Shown here: positions 37,135 through 46,681 of the stretch, in pieces
Layout of the letters: each line of letters starts with the position of its first letter
Numbering within the stretch: position 1 is the first letter of the stretch
Notes under the pieces: model-generated
Told to the model about the DNA's origin: nothing
What the model saw: only the letters and a program-made list of their open reading frames with translations
Database searches by the model: none
Position numbers and translations under genes: made by a program
Origin: Burkholderiales bacterium
Lineage (GTDB): Bacteria; Pseudomonadota; Gammaproteobacteria; Burkholderiales; Burkholderiaceae_C
Length of the DNA: 64,000 bases
NCBI GenBank assembly: GCA_947448955.1
Contig: CANFPU010000003.1
Location: forward strand, 22,580-86,579
Direction: 5' to 3'

Positions 37135-38304
37135 TCAGTCGCGTGGGATGGATACCTGGGCCTGTTCATCAAGGCCTGTCACGCCAAAAAACAAGGCCAG
37201 CAGCCGATGGGCGTCGATGAAGCTGACGCTGCGTTGCTCGGCCTTTTTCGCCAGCACCCAGTTCAGCAGGTCGCCCGCAGCAATGAAGTCGACCCGGATC
37301 AGCTTGGCGCATGACACCTGCACGTCACGGGCTGCACCGAGCTGGCGGTCGATTTGCTGCAGCTGAGTGCTGATGTCGCCGCTCAAATGACCCGACAGCT
37401 CGAATCGGCAAACCGGTCTCGTGGCGAGGAGGTTGTCCAGCATTGCGGAGGGCAATGGGCGGCCGAACAGCCGCGCATCGTCCAGCGCCAGCTTGTCGAA
37501 CTTGAGCGCTTGATCGGTGGCACGGTACAGGTCGAGCAGCACCTGCCAGCTTGTGCCATGTCGTTGGCGCGTGCCGGTTGGCCCGCACAGCGCCATCAGA
37601 AGTTGTTCGCAGCGGCCGAAGTCGGCGTTGGCAAAAGCGATCACGGCCTCGTCGAGTGCGGGGTCCCGCAGCCTTGGCCAGCGGCTGGTGGACAGCGACA
37701 GCGTTCCGGTCCTTGTCCCGGCGTGTGCCCTCGGCGCCGGCGAGAGATCCGACAAGTCGATGTCCAGCCGCAGCGACACCGGGTCTGGCATCGGTCGGGT
37801 TGGCGCTGTCGCGCGGTGGGCCGGCGGGTCGGTCGCGCACAGGCCTTCAGCGGCGATCCGCGTGGACGATGAGATTTGCCCATCGGCTTGGCTGGTTGTC
37901 CGTGTGGAGCCGGCCGTCTCCGCCTGCGACGACGCGACGCGACGACCGCCCGCAGACGACATCTGCTGTTCGATGGCGTCAATTTTGGCTTTGACGCCGG
38001 TCTCGCTGGGATTGAGCCCCCCGTGTTCGGTCGCCATGCCCTCAGCATTTGCGGCCCTGGAGGCGTCGCCGAGCGCAGCCCGTTTTTCAGGCGACAGCCC
38101 TTCTCGGCGCAGACGACGCAAGGACTCGAACTCTTGCCTGCGAACAAAGTCATTGCGTCGCTTGCGCTCAACCAGGGCTCTGATTTCGGAGTGGGCGCGT
38201 TGCGAAGCCTCGCTCTTGGGCATGGCGGACCCGTCGGCGGTGGGGTTGGCGACGAAGCGGACCATTTTGCGGAAAAAACCCGCTGCTGATTTGGCTTCAG
38301 CCAT
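37135..38304 (-). CDS. STAS-domain protein of unknown function
   Basis: 389 residues. N-terminus (1-~100) is charged and helical (FFRKMVRFV, then an R/E/K-rich stretch with coiled-coil character). A low-complexity S/T/A segment spans about 105-170. The C-terminal half includes helices around [17 protein letters not shown] and ends with a STAS-like fold ([17 protein letters not shown] ... [21 protein letters not shown]). STAS domains sense or relay signals by protein contacts or serine phosphorylation. The ATG at 38304 is used; a GTG at 38313 is equally open. It sits between dksA and hslV, all on one strand, which suggests co-expression with stress functions. I do not know its role. Confidence 0.7.
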   Translation of the reverse strand: MAEAKSAAGFFRKMVRFVANPTADGSAMPKSEASQRAHSEIRALVERKRRNDFVRRQEFESLRRLRREGLSPEKRAALGDASRAANAEGMATEHGGLNPSETGVKAKIDAIEQQMSSAGGRRVASSQAETAGSTRTTSQADGQISSSTRIAAEGLCATDPPAHRATAPTRPMPDPVSLRLDIDLSDLSPAPRAHAGTRTGTLSLSTSRWPRLRDPALDEAVIAFANADFGRCEQLLMALCGPTGTRQRHGTSWQVLLDLYRATDQALKFDKLALDDARLFGRPLPSAMLDNLLATRPVCRFELSGHLSGDISTQLQQIDRQLGAARDVQVSCAKLIRVDFIAAGDLLNWVLAKKAEQRSVSFIDAHRLLALFFGVTGLDEQAQVSIPRD

Positions 38305-38356
38305 GTCGTTCACGACGGTCGATCGGCCGGCAGCGTCACGACATCCCGGCGTGCGC

Positions 38357-39043
38357 TCAATCGCCGAACATCTTTTGCTTCATCTCGCGGCGTTGCTGCG
38401 CCTCCAGCGACAGTGTCGCCGTGGGCCGTGCCAACAAGCGACCGAGCCCGATAGGCTCGCCAGTCTCATCGCAAAAACCGTAGTCGTTGGCGTCGATCCT
38501 GGCCAGCGACTGGGTGATTTTCTTGAGCAACTTGCGCTCGCGATCACGGGTTCTCAACTCCAACGCGTGTTCTTCCTCGATCGTGGCCCGGTCGGCTGGA
38601 TCGGGAACGATCGTGGTGTCTTCACGCAGATGCTCGGTGGTCTGACCCGCGTTCGACAGCAGGTCGTCCTTGAGCGCTTGTAAGCGCACACGGAAGAACT
38701 CGAGCTGCTTCGCGTTCATGTACTCGTCTTCAGGCATCGAGAACAGTTCTGGCTCCGTCAAATCGCGGCCCGCTTTGGTTTTCCAAGCATTGACAAGCTT
38801 GGGATCTGCCTTGTGCGCAGTTTTTACGAAATCCATCGGTTCAGGGTATCCCCGTGCAGGAGGCTTGGGAGGCGCGAATCGCTCGGCAAATCGGCTGGTG
38901 GACGGCGCTGGGGCGGGTGCTGGCGCTGGCGACTTGGCGCTGTTTTTGCTGCTCGATTTCGCGCTGGGTTTGGGCGCACTCGCCGTGACCTGCTTGTCGA
39001 GGGAGGCGCTGGCGGTGGGGGGTTTGGCCAATGGCTTGCTCAC
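38357..39043 (-). CDS. dksA: RNA polymerase-binding transcription factor DksA, zinc-cysteine-poor form
   Basis: Secondary-channel regulator acting with ppGpp on RNA polymerase. The GTG at 39043 is chosen because GAGGAG lies 7 bases before it, giving 228 residues; a GTG at 39085 lacks such a site. Residues 1-~65 are an S/K/P/A-rich extension, including PAPAPAPAP. The DksA core follows with LTEPELFSMPEDEYMN and the coiled-coil tip DPADRA, which carries the functional aspartates. The zinc ribbon keeps only C191 of four cysteines; the others are T194, S212 and A215 by alignment to E. coli. This cysteine-poor form is, to my knowledge, common in Burkholderiales. Confidence 0.93.
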   Translation of the reverse strand: MSKPLAKPPTASASLDKQVTASAPKPSAKSSSKNSAKSPAPAPAPAPSTSRFAERFAPPKPPARGYPEPMDFVKTAHKADPKLVNAWKTKAGRDLTEPELFSMPEDEYMNAKQLEFFRVRLQALKDDLLSNAGQTTEHLREDTTIVPDPADRATIEEEHALELRTRDRERKLLKKITQSLARIDANDYGFCDETGEPIGLGRLLARPTATLSLEAQQRREMKQKMFGD

Positions 39044-39155
39044 GTCGGAACTCCTCGCAGTGGCGATATACCTGTGGTCCGCCACGGCCTGTCGATCTGC
39101 CGCGTCGCTAAAGGCGCGCGGATTGTAGCCATGCCCGAAGGCGTTCCACCCAGGC

Positions 39156-40184
39156 TCAAACGAGACAAGATTCCAGGCCTTGCAACAGGATGTCCTTGGG
39201 CAGGTCGATGCCGATAAACACCAACTTGCTCAGCTTCTTCTCGTTGGGCAACCACTTCGGACCGAGGTCGCTGCCCATGAGTTGATGCACGCCCTGGAAG
39301 ATCACCTTGCGTTCGCTGCCCTTCATGTAGAGAACGCCTTTGTAGCGCAGCATCTTGGGGCCGTAGACCTGCACGATCGAGCCCAGGAAATCCTCTAGCT
39401 TGGCGGGGTTGAAAGGCTTTTCAGCGCGGAATACGAAAGACTTGACGTCGTCTTCATGGGCATGGTGATGCGGATGGTCGCAGTTCTCGTCGTGCACATG
39501 GTCGTGTGCTGCGTGATCATCGGCGTTCAGAAACTCGGGATCAATCTCCAGCTTGGCGTTCAGGTTGAAGCCTCGCAGGTCGAACACGCTGGCAATCGGC
39601 ACCTCGCCGAAATGCACCTTGTGCTGTGGTGCGCGCGGGTTCATGTGTTTGATGCGGTGAATCAGCGCTTCGACATCGCCCTCATTGACCAGATCGGTCT
39701 TGCTGATGAAGATCTGGTCGGCAAAGCCAACCTGGCAGCGCGCTTCCTGGCGGCTGTCGAGTTGCGACTGGGCATGCTTGGCGTCGACCAAGGTCAGGAT
39801 CGAGTCGAGCAGGTAGCTCTCGGCGATCTCGTCGTCCATGAAGAATGTCTGGGCCACTGGGCCTGGATCGGCCAAGCCGGTGGTCTCGATCACCACCCGG
39901 TCGAACTCGATCTCGCCTTTGCGGCGCTTGGCTGCCAAATCTGACAGCGTGGTGCGCAAGTCCTCGCGGATCGAGCAGCAGACGCAACCGTTGTTCATCT
40001 GGATGATCTGCTCCTTGGTGTCGGCCACCAGGATCTCGTTGTCGATGTTCTCCTCGCCGAACTCGTTTTCGATCACCGCGATCTTCTGGCCGTGATGTTC
40101 GCTGAGCACGCGCTTGAGCAGCGTGGTCTTGCCCGAGCCTAGAAAGCCCGTCAGGATGGTTGCTGGGATGAGGCCTGACGACAT
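39156..40184 (-). CDS. CobW/COG0523-family GTPase, putative zinc metallochaperone
   Basis: 342-residue P-loop GTPase. Walker A GFLGSGKTTLL, metal-binding CXCC motif NGCVCCSIRED, base-recognition motif SKTDLV in place of NKXD, and a His/Asp-rich linker (DDHAAHDHVHDENCDHPHHH, about residues 221-240) before the CobW C-terminal domain. The family (ZNG1, YjiA, YeiR) uses GTP hydrolysis to move zinc or cobalt to client enzymes. No cobalamin genes are nearby, so a zinc role is more likely. No Zur box was recognised in the 247-base upstream gap shared with corC. Confidence 0.9.
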   Translation of the reverse strand: MSSGLIPATILTGFLGSGKTTLLKRVLSEHHGQKIAVIENEFGEENIDNEILVADTKEQIIQMNNGCVCCSIREDLRTTLSDLAAKRRKGEIEFDRVVIETTGLADPGPVAQTFFMDDEIAESYLLDSILTLVDAKHAQSQLDSRQEARCQVGFADQIFISKTDLVNEGDVEALIHRIKHMNPRAPQHKVHFGEVPIASVFDLRGFNLNAKLEIDPEFLNADDHAAHDHVHDENCDHPHHHAHEDDVKSFVFRAEKPFNPAKLEDFLGSIVQVYGPKMLRYKGVLYMKGSERKVIFQGVHQLMGSDLGPKWLPNEKKLSKLVFIGIDLPKDILLQGLESCLV

Positions 40185-40431
40185 GGTGGTTCCGATTCAG
40201 TGCGGTGAGGGTTGCTTGCCCGGGAGGGTGCGGCGACAACCACAAGGTTTGGGATCGAGGTGAAACTTTGGAATATCGGCGGATGTTGGGTCGAACGGCC
40301 AGACTTCAAGCCGCCACGCATCAGCCCCGACCGAAGGCGAGAGCGTAGCGCAATGCAGCCCGACAGGGGCCTCGGGCCGTCGTGTCGGATTCATCGGTTA
40401 TTCTGCGCCACCTTCACCACCGACACCCAAT

Positions 40432-41322
40432 GTGTCAGAACCTCCTTCTAGTCGACCGCCGCAGCGCGCTGCGGCAGCGCTGACCAGCAAGCGCAGTTTC
40501 TTCGAGCGCCTGGTCGAGTTCCTGTCCCCGGGGCCCGATTCCAAAGACGAGTTGATGGCCACCCTGGCCGATGCCGAGCAGCGTGAGCTCATCGCGCCGG
40601 AGAGCCGGGTCATGCTTGAAGGCGTGCTGCGCATGGCCGAGATGAGTGCCGGTGACGTGATGGTGGCGGCGCCCCGGATCGACGCGCTCGATATCGACGC
40701 ACCCTATGACGAACTGCTGCACAGCGTGATCGAGACCGCGCACTCGCGTTTTCCGGTCTACGAGGGTCAGCGCGAAAACGTCATCGGCATCTTGATGGCC
40801 AAGGACTTGTTGAAGGTCCAGCGCTCGCCCGATTTGAACCTGCGTACCTTGCTGAGGCCGGCAGTTTTCGTGCCCGAGAGCAAGAACCTCAACGAGTTGC
40901 TGCGTGACTTCCGCGCCAACCGCAACCATTTGGCGATGGTGATTGACGAGTTCGGACGCACCGCCGGACTGATCACGATCGAGGACGTGCTCGAAGAGAT
41001 CGTCGGCGAGATCGAAGATGAGTTCGACCAAGACGCCACTGCTGCAGAAAACGGGCTGTACACCTTGGCCGATGGCAGCCACCGGGTGGCCGGCGATACC
41101 GACATCAGTGCGGTCAACGAGTTCTTTGGCACCCGCTTGCCCGAGGACTGTTTCGACACCATTGGTGGCCTGATCGCGCATGAGCTTGGGCGGGTGCCGC
41201 GGCGCGGCGAGTCGGCCCAGGCCGACGGGCTGACATTCCAGGTCATGCTGACCCGAGGCGGTGCGGTGCGCTGGTTCAAGGTGGCGCGGCGGCCGGCACC
41301 GCCGATGGGCGCTCGCACTTGA
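40432..41322 (+). CDS. corC: CorC/HlyC-type CBS-domain protein
   Basis: 296-residue cytoplasmic protein: paired CBS domains (about 70-200, with [20 protein letters not shown] and [19 protein letters not shown]) and a C-terminal CorC/HlyC domain. Linked in the literature to magnesium/cobalt efflux, but more general envelope roles are likely. It starts with GTG at 40432. The stop overlaps the TTG start of lnt, and the corC-lnt pairing is widely conserved. Confidence 0.92.
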   Translation: MSEPPSSRPPQRAAAALTSKRSFFERLVEFLSPGPDSKDELMATLADAEQRELIAPESRVMLEGVLRMAEMSAGDVMVAAPRIDALDIDAPYDELLHSVIETAHSRFPVYEGQRENVIGILMAKDLLKVQRSPDLNLRTLLRPAVFVPESKNLNELLRDFRANRNHLAMVIDEFGRTAGLITIEDVLEEIVGEIEDEFDQDATAAENGLYTLADGSHRVAGDTDISAVNEFFGTRLPEDCFDTIGGLIAHELGRVPRRGESAQADGLTFQVMLTRGGAVRWFKVARRPAPPMGART

Positions 41323-42866
41323 AGCCAAAGACCGTGGCGCGACTGGCGTGCGCAGGCATCGCCGGCGCGCTGCAGACCGTGGCTTTTGTCCACACGCAGG
41401 CCTGGCCGTTGCCGCTGTTGGCGGTGGCCTGGTTGGCCTGGCAGGTCGACCGAGCGACGCCGCGCCAGGCCGCAGCGTTGGGCTGGTCGTTCGGCTGTGC
41501 CTGGGGCTGTGCCAGTACCTGGTGGTTGTTCATCAGCCTGCACCGCTATGGTCAATTGCCAGCAGCGTTTGCGGTGGTTTCTGTGCTGCTGTTGTCGGGC
41601 CTGTTGGCGCTCTACCTGAGCTTTGCGATGGCCTGGGTGGCCCGGCGGCGCAGCGGTGTAGGGCTTCGCGACGCCGCGCGCTTTGCCGCAGCCTGGCTGG
41701 CAGCCGAGCTGGCGCGTGGGGTGTTCTTCACCGGATTTCCCTGGGCTGCGACTGGCTACAGCCAGGTCGATGGGCCGTTGGCCGTGCTCGCGCCCTGGAT
41801 CGGCGTCTATGGCATCGGCGCTTGGGTCGCCTGGGTCGCCGCATGCCTGGGGCTTGGCGCTGCGCGAACGCAGATGGGTGCGGGCTGGCGACGATCTGTC
41901 ACGGCGCCGGTCGGGTTGGCGCTGACGCTGCTGGCGTTGCCGGCTGCTTGGAGTCTGTGGCGCGGCGCACCCGAGTTCACGTTGCCAGGTCGCACGTTGC
42001 AAGTGGCGTTGCTTCAGACCAACGTGGCACAGGACGAGAAGTTCGCCGCCCAGTACCTGCCCGAGGCCTTGGCGTGGGTGTCGAGCGCACTGACTGGCGC
42101 GCGCGCCGATTTGGTGCTCGCGCCCGAGACGGCAGTGCCGCTGCTGCCGGACCAACTTGCCGAACTGGTGCCGGGCTACTGGGCGGGCTTGCAGCAGCAT
42201 TTCGCCCAGCCCGGTCGGGCCGCGCTGGTTGGGGTGCCACTGGGCAGCTTGCTTCAGGGCTATACCAACTCGGTGGTCGGGCTGTCGGCGTCGGGCAGCG
42301 ATTACCGCTACGACAAGGTGCACCTGGTGCCATTCGGCGAGTTCATTCCGACCGGGTTTCGCTGGTTCACCGAGCTGTTGAGCATGCCGCTGGGCGATTT
42401 CAACCGTGGCCCGCTCAATCCACCATCGTTCGAGCGCCTCGGCGAGCGCATCGGCCTCAATATTTGCTACGAGGACCTGTTTGGCGAGGAGTTGGCATTG
42501 CGCTTTGCCGATGCGTCGAGCGCGCCCAGCATCCTGGCCAATGTCAGCAACATCGGCTGGTTTGGCGACACCATTGCGGTGGCCCAGCACTTGCACATCT
42601 CGCGCCTGCGCAGCCTGGAGTTGCAGCGGCCGATGCTGCGCGCAACCAACACGGGCGCGACGGCGGTGATCGACCATCGAGGCGTCGTGACGGCGCGACT
42701 GGCGCCTTTCACCCGTGGTGTGCTCCATGCCACCGTGCAGGGCCGCCGGGGTCTGACTCCGTTCGCGCGTTGGTCCGCTGCCGCCGGGCTGTGGCCGCTG
42801 TGGCTGCTGGCTGGGTTGGGACTGGCCTGGCCGCGCGGACGGCTGGCCCCGCTGTCGGGCCGCTAA
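41319..42866 (+). CDS. lnt: Apolipoprotein N-acyltransferase
   Basis: 515-residue inner-membrane enzyme adding the third acyl chain to lipoproteins. N-terminal ~200 residues hold about six transmembrane segments. The periplasmic nitrilase domain has the catalytic triad: Glu in [10 protein letters not shown], Lys in [12 protein letters not shown] and Cys in [10 protein letters not shown]. Translation starts at TTG 41319, overlapping the corC stop as TTGA, so coupling is likely. A final transmembrane helix closes the protein ([14 protein letters not shown]). Confidence 0.97.
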   Translation: MKPKTVARLACAGIAGALQTVAFVHTQAWPLPLLAVAWLAWQVDRATPRQAAALGWSFGCAWGCASTWWLFISLHRYGQLPAAFAVVSVLLLSGLLALYLSFAMAWVARRRSGVGLRDAARFAAAWLAAELARGVFFTGFPWAATGYSQVDGPLAVLAPWIGVYGIGAWVAWVAACLGLGAARTQMGAGWRRSVTAPVGLALTLLALPAAWSLWRGAPEFTLPGRTLQVALLQTNVAQDEKFAAQYLPEALAWVSSALTGARADLVLAPETAVPLLPDQLAELVPGYWAGLQQHFAQPGRAALVGVPLGSLLQGYTNSVVGLSASGSDYRYDKVHLVPFGEFIPTGFRWFTELLSMPLGDFNRGPLNPPSFERLGERIGLNICYEDLFGEELALRFADASSAPSILANVSNIGWFGDTIAVAQHLHISRLRSLELQRPMLRATNTGATAVIDHRGVVTARLAPFTRGVLHATVQGRRGLTPFARWSAAAGLWPLWLLAGLGLAWPRGRLAPLSGR

Positions 42867-42937
42867 ACTTGTCCGCCTTGCCTCGACGACCCCCTGGCGT
42901 GCTGTGCGGCGCCCGTGCCTTTTCACCCGGCGACTTC

Positions 42938-43858
42938 ATGCTCACCTTCCAGCAAATCATTCTTCGTCTGCAAGACTATTGGGACCAACAGGGCTGCGCC
43001 CTGCTGCAGCCCTACGACATGGAAGTGGGCGCGGGCACCAGCCACACGGCCACCTTTCTGCGCGCGCTCGGCCCCGAGCCCTGGAAGGCGGCCTATGTTC
43101 AGCCCAGTCGCCGGCCCAAGGACGGCCGCTACGGCGACAACCCGAACCGGCTGCAGCACTACTACCAGTACCAAGTGGTGCTCAAGCCCGCGCCGGCCAA
43201 CATCCTGGAGCTCTACCTCGGTTCGCTCGAGGCGCTGGGCTTCGACCTGAAGCACAACGACGTGCGTTTCGTCGAGGACGACTGGGAGAATCCGACGCTA
43301 GGCTGTTGGGGGCTGGGCTGGGAAGTCTGGCTCAACGGCATGGAGGTCACGCAGTTCACCTACTTCCAGCAGGTCGGCGGCATCGACTGCAAGCCGATCA
43401 CCGGTGAGATCACCTATGGCCTGGAGCGCCTGGCGATGTACATCCAAGGCAAGGAAAGCATCTTCGACCTGGTCTGGACCCCTGGCCTGAGCTATGGCGA
43501 TGTCTATCACCAGAACGAGGTTGAGCAGAGCACCTACAACTTCGAGCACAGCGACGTTGAGTTCCTGCTGCAGGCCTTTACCGCCCATGAGCGGCAGAGC
43601 CAGCACCTGATGGGCCAGCATCTGGCACTGCCGGCCTACGAGCAGTTGCTGAAGGCTGGCCACAGTTTCAATCTGCTCGATGCCCGGGGTGCCATCAGCG
43701 TGACCGAGCGCGCCGCTTACATCGGCCGCATCCGCAATCTGGCGCGCGCCGTAGCTCAGAGCTATCTCGACAGCCGGGCCAGGCTGGGATTCCCGATGGC
43801 GCCCACCGATTGGGCCGACGAGGTGCTGGCGAGCATCGCGTTGAAGAAGGCGGCTTGA
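42938..43858 (+). CDS. glyQ: Glycyl-tRNA synthetase alpha subunit
   Basis: 306-residue catalytic subunit of the bacterial alpha2-beta2 GlyRS. Begins [20 protein letters not shown]; class II motifs include [15 protein letters not shown] and [17 protein letters not shown]. The ATG at 42938 is used; the frame is open further upstream through lnt but without family sequence. glyS follows after 4 bases. Confidence 0.98.
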   Translation: MLTFQQIILRLQDYWDQQGCALLQPYDMEVGAGTSHTATFLRALGPEPWKAAYVQPSRRPKDGRYGDNPNRLQHYYQYQVVLKPAPANILELYLGSLEALGFDLKHNDVRFVEDDWENPTLGCWGLGWEVWLNGMEVTQFTYFQQVGGIDCKPITGEITYGLERLAMYIQGKESIFDLVWTPGLSYGDVYHQNEVEQSTYNFEHSDVEFLLQAFTAHERQSQHLMGQHLALPAYEQLLKAGHSFNLLDARGAISVTERAAYIGRIRNLARAVAQSYLDSRARLGFPMAPTDWADEVLASIALKKAA

Positions 43859-43862
43859 AGCC

Positions 43863-46058
43863 ATGAACCCGACCGTGATGACATCCACCCGAGCGCTGTT
43901 GGTTGAACTGTTTGTCGAAGAGCTGCCGCCAAAGGCGCTGAAGAAACTGGGCGAGGCCTTTGCGGCTGCGGTGGCGACATCCCTCAAAGCCCAGGGCCTG
44001 GCTGGCGAACACAGCGTGGCCACGCCGTTTGCCTCGCCACGCCGGCTGGCCGTGCATCTGACGGAGGTGATGGCCAAGGCCGCCGACCGCAGCCTGCTGC
44101 AAAAGCTGATGCCGGTGGCGGTGGCCTTGGACGCCCAAGGCCAAGCCACGCCAGCGCTGTTGAAGAAACTGGCCGCGCTCGGTGCTGGCACCGAGGTGCT
44201 GCCGCAGCTCAAGCGCGCGCCCGATGGCAAGACCGAAGCGCTGTTTCTGGACAGCCAGGTGGCTGGTTCGACGCTGGCCGACGGCCTTCAAAAGTCGCTG
44301 GTGGAGGCGCTGGCCAAGCTGCCGATTCCGAAGGTGATGTCCTACCAACTGGAGGCCGGTGCCGGTGCCGAGGTCCGCCCGGGCTGGACCACCGTGCACT
44401 TTGTGCGCCCGGCCCATGGCTTGGTGGCGCTGCACGGCGACCAGGTGGTGCCAGTGACCATCCTGGGCTTGGCGGCTGGCCGCGCCACACAGGGCCATCG
44501 TTTCGAGGCGCTGCAGCAACCGGTGCTGCTGCGTGACGCTGACGGCTACGCGGCGCAACTGGCCGCCGAGGGCGCGGTGATCGCCAGCTTTGCCGAGCGT
44601 CGGGCCGAGATCGTTCGCCAACTCGTCACTGTGGCGGCCAGCGCCGGCGCCGGCTTGCGCCCTATCGATGACGATGCGCTGCTCGACGAGGTCACCGCGC
44701 TGGTTGAACGGCCGAACGTGCTGCTGTGTCGTTTTGAGCCCGAGTTTCTGGCCGTGCCGCCGGAATGCCTGATCCTGACGATGAAGGCAAACCAGAAATA
44801 CTTCCCGCTGCTCGACCGCGACGGCAAGCTCACGCACCAGTTCCTGGTCGTCAGCAACATCCGACCGGCCGACACCAGCGCGGTGGTCGGTGGCAACGAG
44901 CGCGTGGTGCGCCCGCGCCTGGCCGACGCCAAGTTCTTCTTTGACCAGGACCGCAAGAAGACGCTAGAGTCGCGTGTCGCCGGTCTGGACAAGGTGGTCT
45001 ACCACGGCAAGCTGGGCTCGCAAGGCGAGCGTGCGGGTCGTGTGCGGGCGATTGCCCTGGCCATCGTCAAGCAGTTGGGCGAGGCCACGCTGCCGTACAC
45101 GGTGGAGGCCCGCGACCAGTTCGACGTGCTGGCCAGCAAGGTCAGCCAGGCCGCGCGGCTGGCCAAGACCGACTTGCTCACTGACATGGTGGGCGAGTTC
45201 CCCGAACTGCAGGGCGTCATGGGCGGCTATTACGCCCGCCACGAAGGTCTGCGCGACGGCGTGGCGATCGCGATCGAGGACCATTACAAGCCGCGCTTTG
45301 CTGGCGACTCGCTGCCGCGCAACCACACTGGCACCGTGCTGGCGCTGGCCGACAAGCTGGAGACTCTGGTCGGGCTGTTCGGCATCGGCGCCTTGCCGAC
45401 CGGCGACAAGGACCCGTTCGCGCTGCGCCGCCATGCGCTGGGTGTGATCCGCATCCTGATCGAGAAGAATCTCGCGCTGGCCGTCGATGCGCTGGTTCAG
45501 GCGTCTGAAGCCGTGTTCGCGTCCGAGCACAAGAGCCATGAGGTGCAGGCGCCGTTGATGGCCTTCTTCGCCGACCGGCTGTCTGTGCTGCTGCGCGAGC
45601 AGGGCTACAGCGCGCAGGAGGTTGATGCCGTGCTGGCCTTGCACCCCAACCGGCTCGGCGACGTGCCGCGCCGGTTGGCGGCGGTGCGCAGCTTTGCCGC
45701 GCTGCCCGAGGCTGCACCGCTGGCGGCGGCCAACAAGCGCGTGGGCAACATCCTGAAGAAGTCCGATGCGGTGGTGGGCGCGATGGTCGAGCCGGCGCTG
45801 CTGGTCGAGCCGGCCGAAGCGGCGCTGCACGCCGCGTTGGCTGCGATGGCGCCCAAGGCCGACATCGCATTTGCAGCCGGTGACTACAGCGGCTCCTTGC
45901 AGATCTTGGCCGGATTGAAATCGCCGGTCGATGCGTTTTTCGAAGCGGTGATGGTCAACGCCGAGGACGCTGCGCTGCGCGCCAACCGCTTGGCGCTGCT
46001 GGGCGATCTGCATGCGGCGATGAACCGGGTGGCCGACCTGTCTCGGCTGGCATCCTGA
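43863..46058 (+). CDS. glyS: Glycyl-tRNA synthetase beta subunit
   Basis: 731-residue beta subunit, needed for tRNA recognition. Family opening LLVELFVEELPPKALKKLG, conserved FASPRRLAV and MKANQKYFPLLD, an HD-like domain (GVMGGYYARHEG, LADKLETLVGLFGIG) and a C-terminal anticodon-binding-type DALR region. The start at 43863 gives MNPTVMTSTR; the ATG at 43878 is a reasonable alternative. Slightly longer than E. coli GlyS. Confidence 0.97.
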   Translation: MNPTVMTSTRALLVELFVEELPPKALKKLGEAFAAAVATSLKAQGLAGEHSVATPFASPRRLAVHLTEVMAKAADRSLLQKLMPVAVALDAQGQATPALLKKLAALGAGTEVLPQLKRAPDGKTEALFLDSQVAGSTLADGLQKSLVEALAKLPIPKVMSYQLEAGAGAEVRPGWTTVHFVRPAHGLVALHGDQVVPVTILGLAAGRATQGHRFEALQQPVLLRDADGYAAQLAAEGAVIASFAERRAEIVRQLVTVAASAGAGLRPIDDDALLDEVTALVERPNVLLCRFEPEFLAVPPECLILTMKANQKYFPLLDRDGKLTHQFLVVSNIRPADTSAVVGGNERVVRPRLADAKFFFDQDRKKTLESRVAGLDKVVYHGKLGSQGERAGRVRAIALAIVKQLGEATLPYTVEARDQFDVLASKVSQAARLAKTDLLTDMVGEFPELQGVMGGYYARHEGLRDGVAIAIEDHYKPRFAGDSLPRNHTGTVLALADKLETLVGLFGIGALPTGDKDPFALRRHALGVIRILIEKNLALAVDALVQASEAVFASEHKSHEVQAPLMAFFADRLSVLLREQGYSAQEVDAVLALHPNRLGDVPRRLAAVRSFAALPEAAPLAAANKRVGNILKKSDAVVGAMVEPALLVEPAEAALHAALAAMAPKADIAFAAGDYSGSLQILAGLKSPVDAFFEAVMVNAEDAALRANRLALLGDLHAAMNRVADLSRLAS

Positions 46059-46070
46059 GCGGCATCGAGC

Positions 46071-46655
46071 ATGCAGCCGGTGGTCAAACTCGTGATCCTG
46101 GGCCGTGACGGCATCCTCAACGATTTCCGGGATGATCACGTGAAGGCGCCCGAGGAGTGGTCGCCCATCGCTGGCGCGCTCGAGGCGGTGTCGAGGCTGA
46201 ACCATGCCGGCTGGCATGTGGTGGTGGCCACCAATCAGTCCGGCATCGGCCGCGGCATGATCGACATGGCATCGGTCAATGCCGTCCACGCGCACCTGCT
46301 CAAGCAGTTGCAGTTGGCCGGCGGACGACTCGACGCGGTGTTTTTCTGCCCGCATACGCCCGAGGAGGGTTGCGATTGCCGCAAGCCGCAGCCTGGTTTG
46401 ATGCGCGAGATCGGCAAGCGCTACGGCATAGACCTCAAACAGGTGCCGATGGTTGGCGACACCTTGCGCGACCTGCAGGCCGCGCAGGCCAGCGGCTGCG
46501 AGCCTCACCTGGTCTGCAGCGGCCGCGCAGCCGGCCTCGATGTGGCGCAGATCCAGGCACTGGTCGACCAAGTGCCCGGCACCCAGGTCCATGCCGATCT
46601 GGCGGCTTTTGCCGAAGACCTGTTGGCGCGTAGCGCTTCGCTGCCGTCGCATTGA
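46071..46655 (+). CDS. gmhB: D,D-heptose 1,7-bisphosphate phosphatase-like protein lacking the nucleophile Asp
   Basis: 194-residue HAD-family protein with overall GmhB sequence: ATNQSGIGRG, the zinc-site cysteines in FFCPHTPEEGCDCRKP, PGLM and MVGDTLRDLQAA. GmhB removes the 1-phosphate of heptose bisphosphate in LPS-core synthesis. Motif I, normally (F/I)LDRDG with the first Asp as nucleophile, reads ILGRDG here: residue 11 is Gly (GGC at 46101-46103), one base from GAC. The acid/base D13 and the rest are kept. As read, the enzyme should be inactive or severely impaired unless this is a sequence error. Operon position between glyS and plsC is normal. Confidence 0.9.
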   Translation: MQPVVKLVILGRDGILNDFRDDHVKAPEEWSPIAGALEAVSRLNHAGWHVVVATNQSGIGRGMIDMASVNAVHAHLLKQLQLAGGRLDAVFFCPHTPEEGCDCRKPQPGLMREIGKRYGIDLKQVPMVGDTLRDLQAAQASGCEPHLVCSGRAAGLDVAQIQALVDQVPGTQVHADLAAFAEDLLARSASLPSH

Positions 46656-46681
46656 TGGGCCTGCGCTGATTTCAGAATCCG

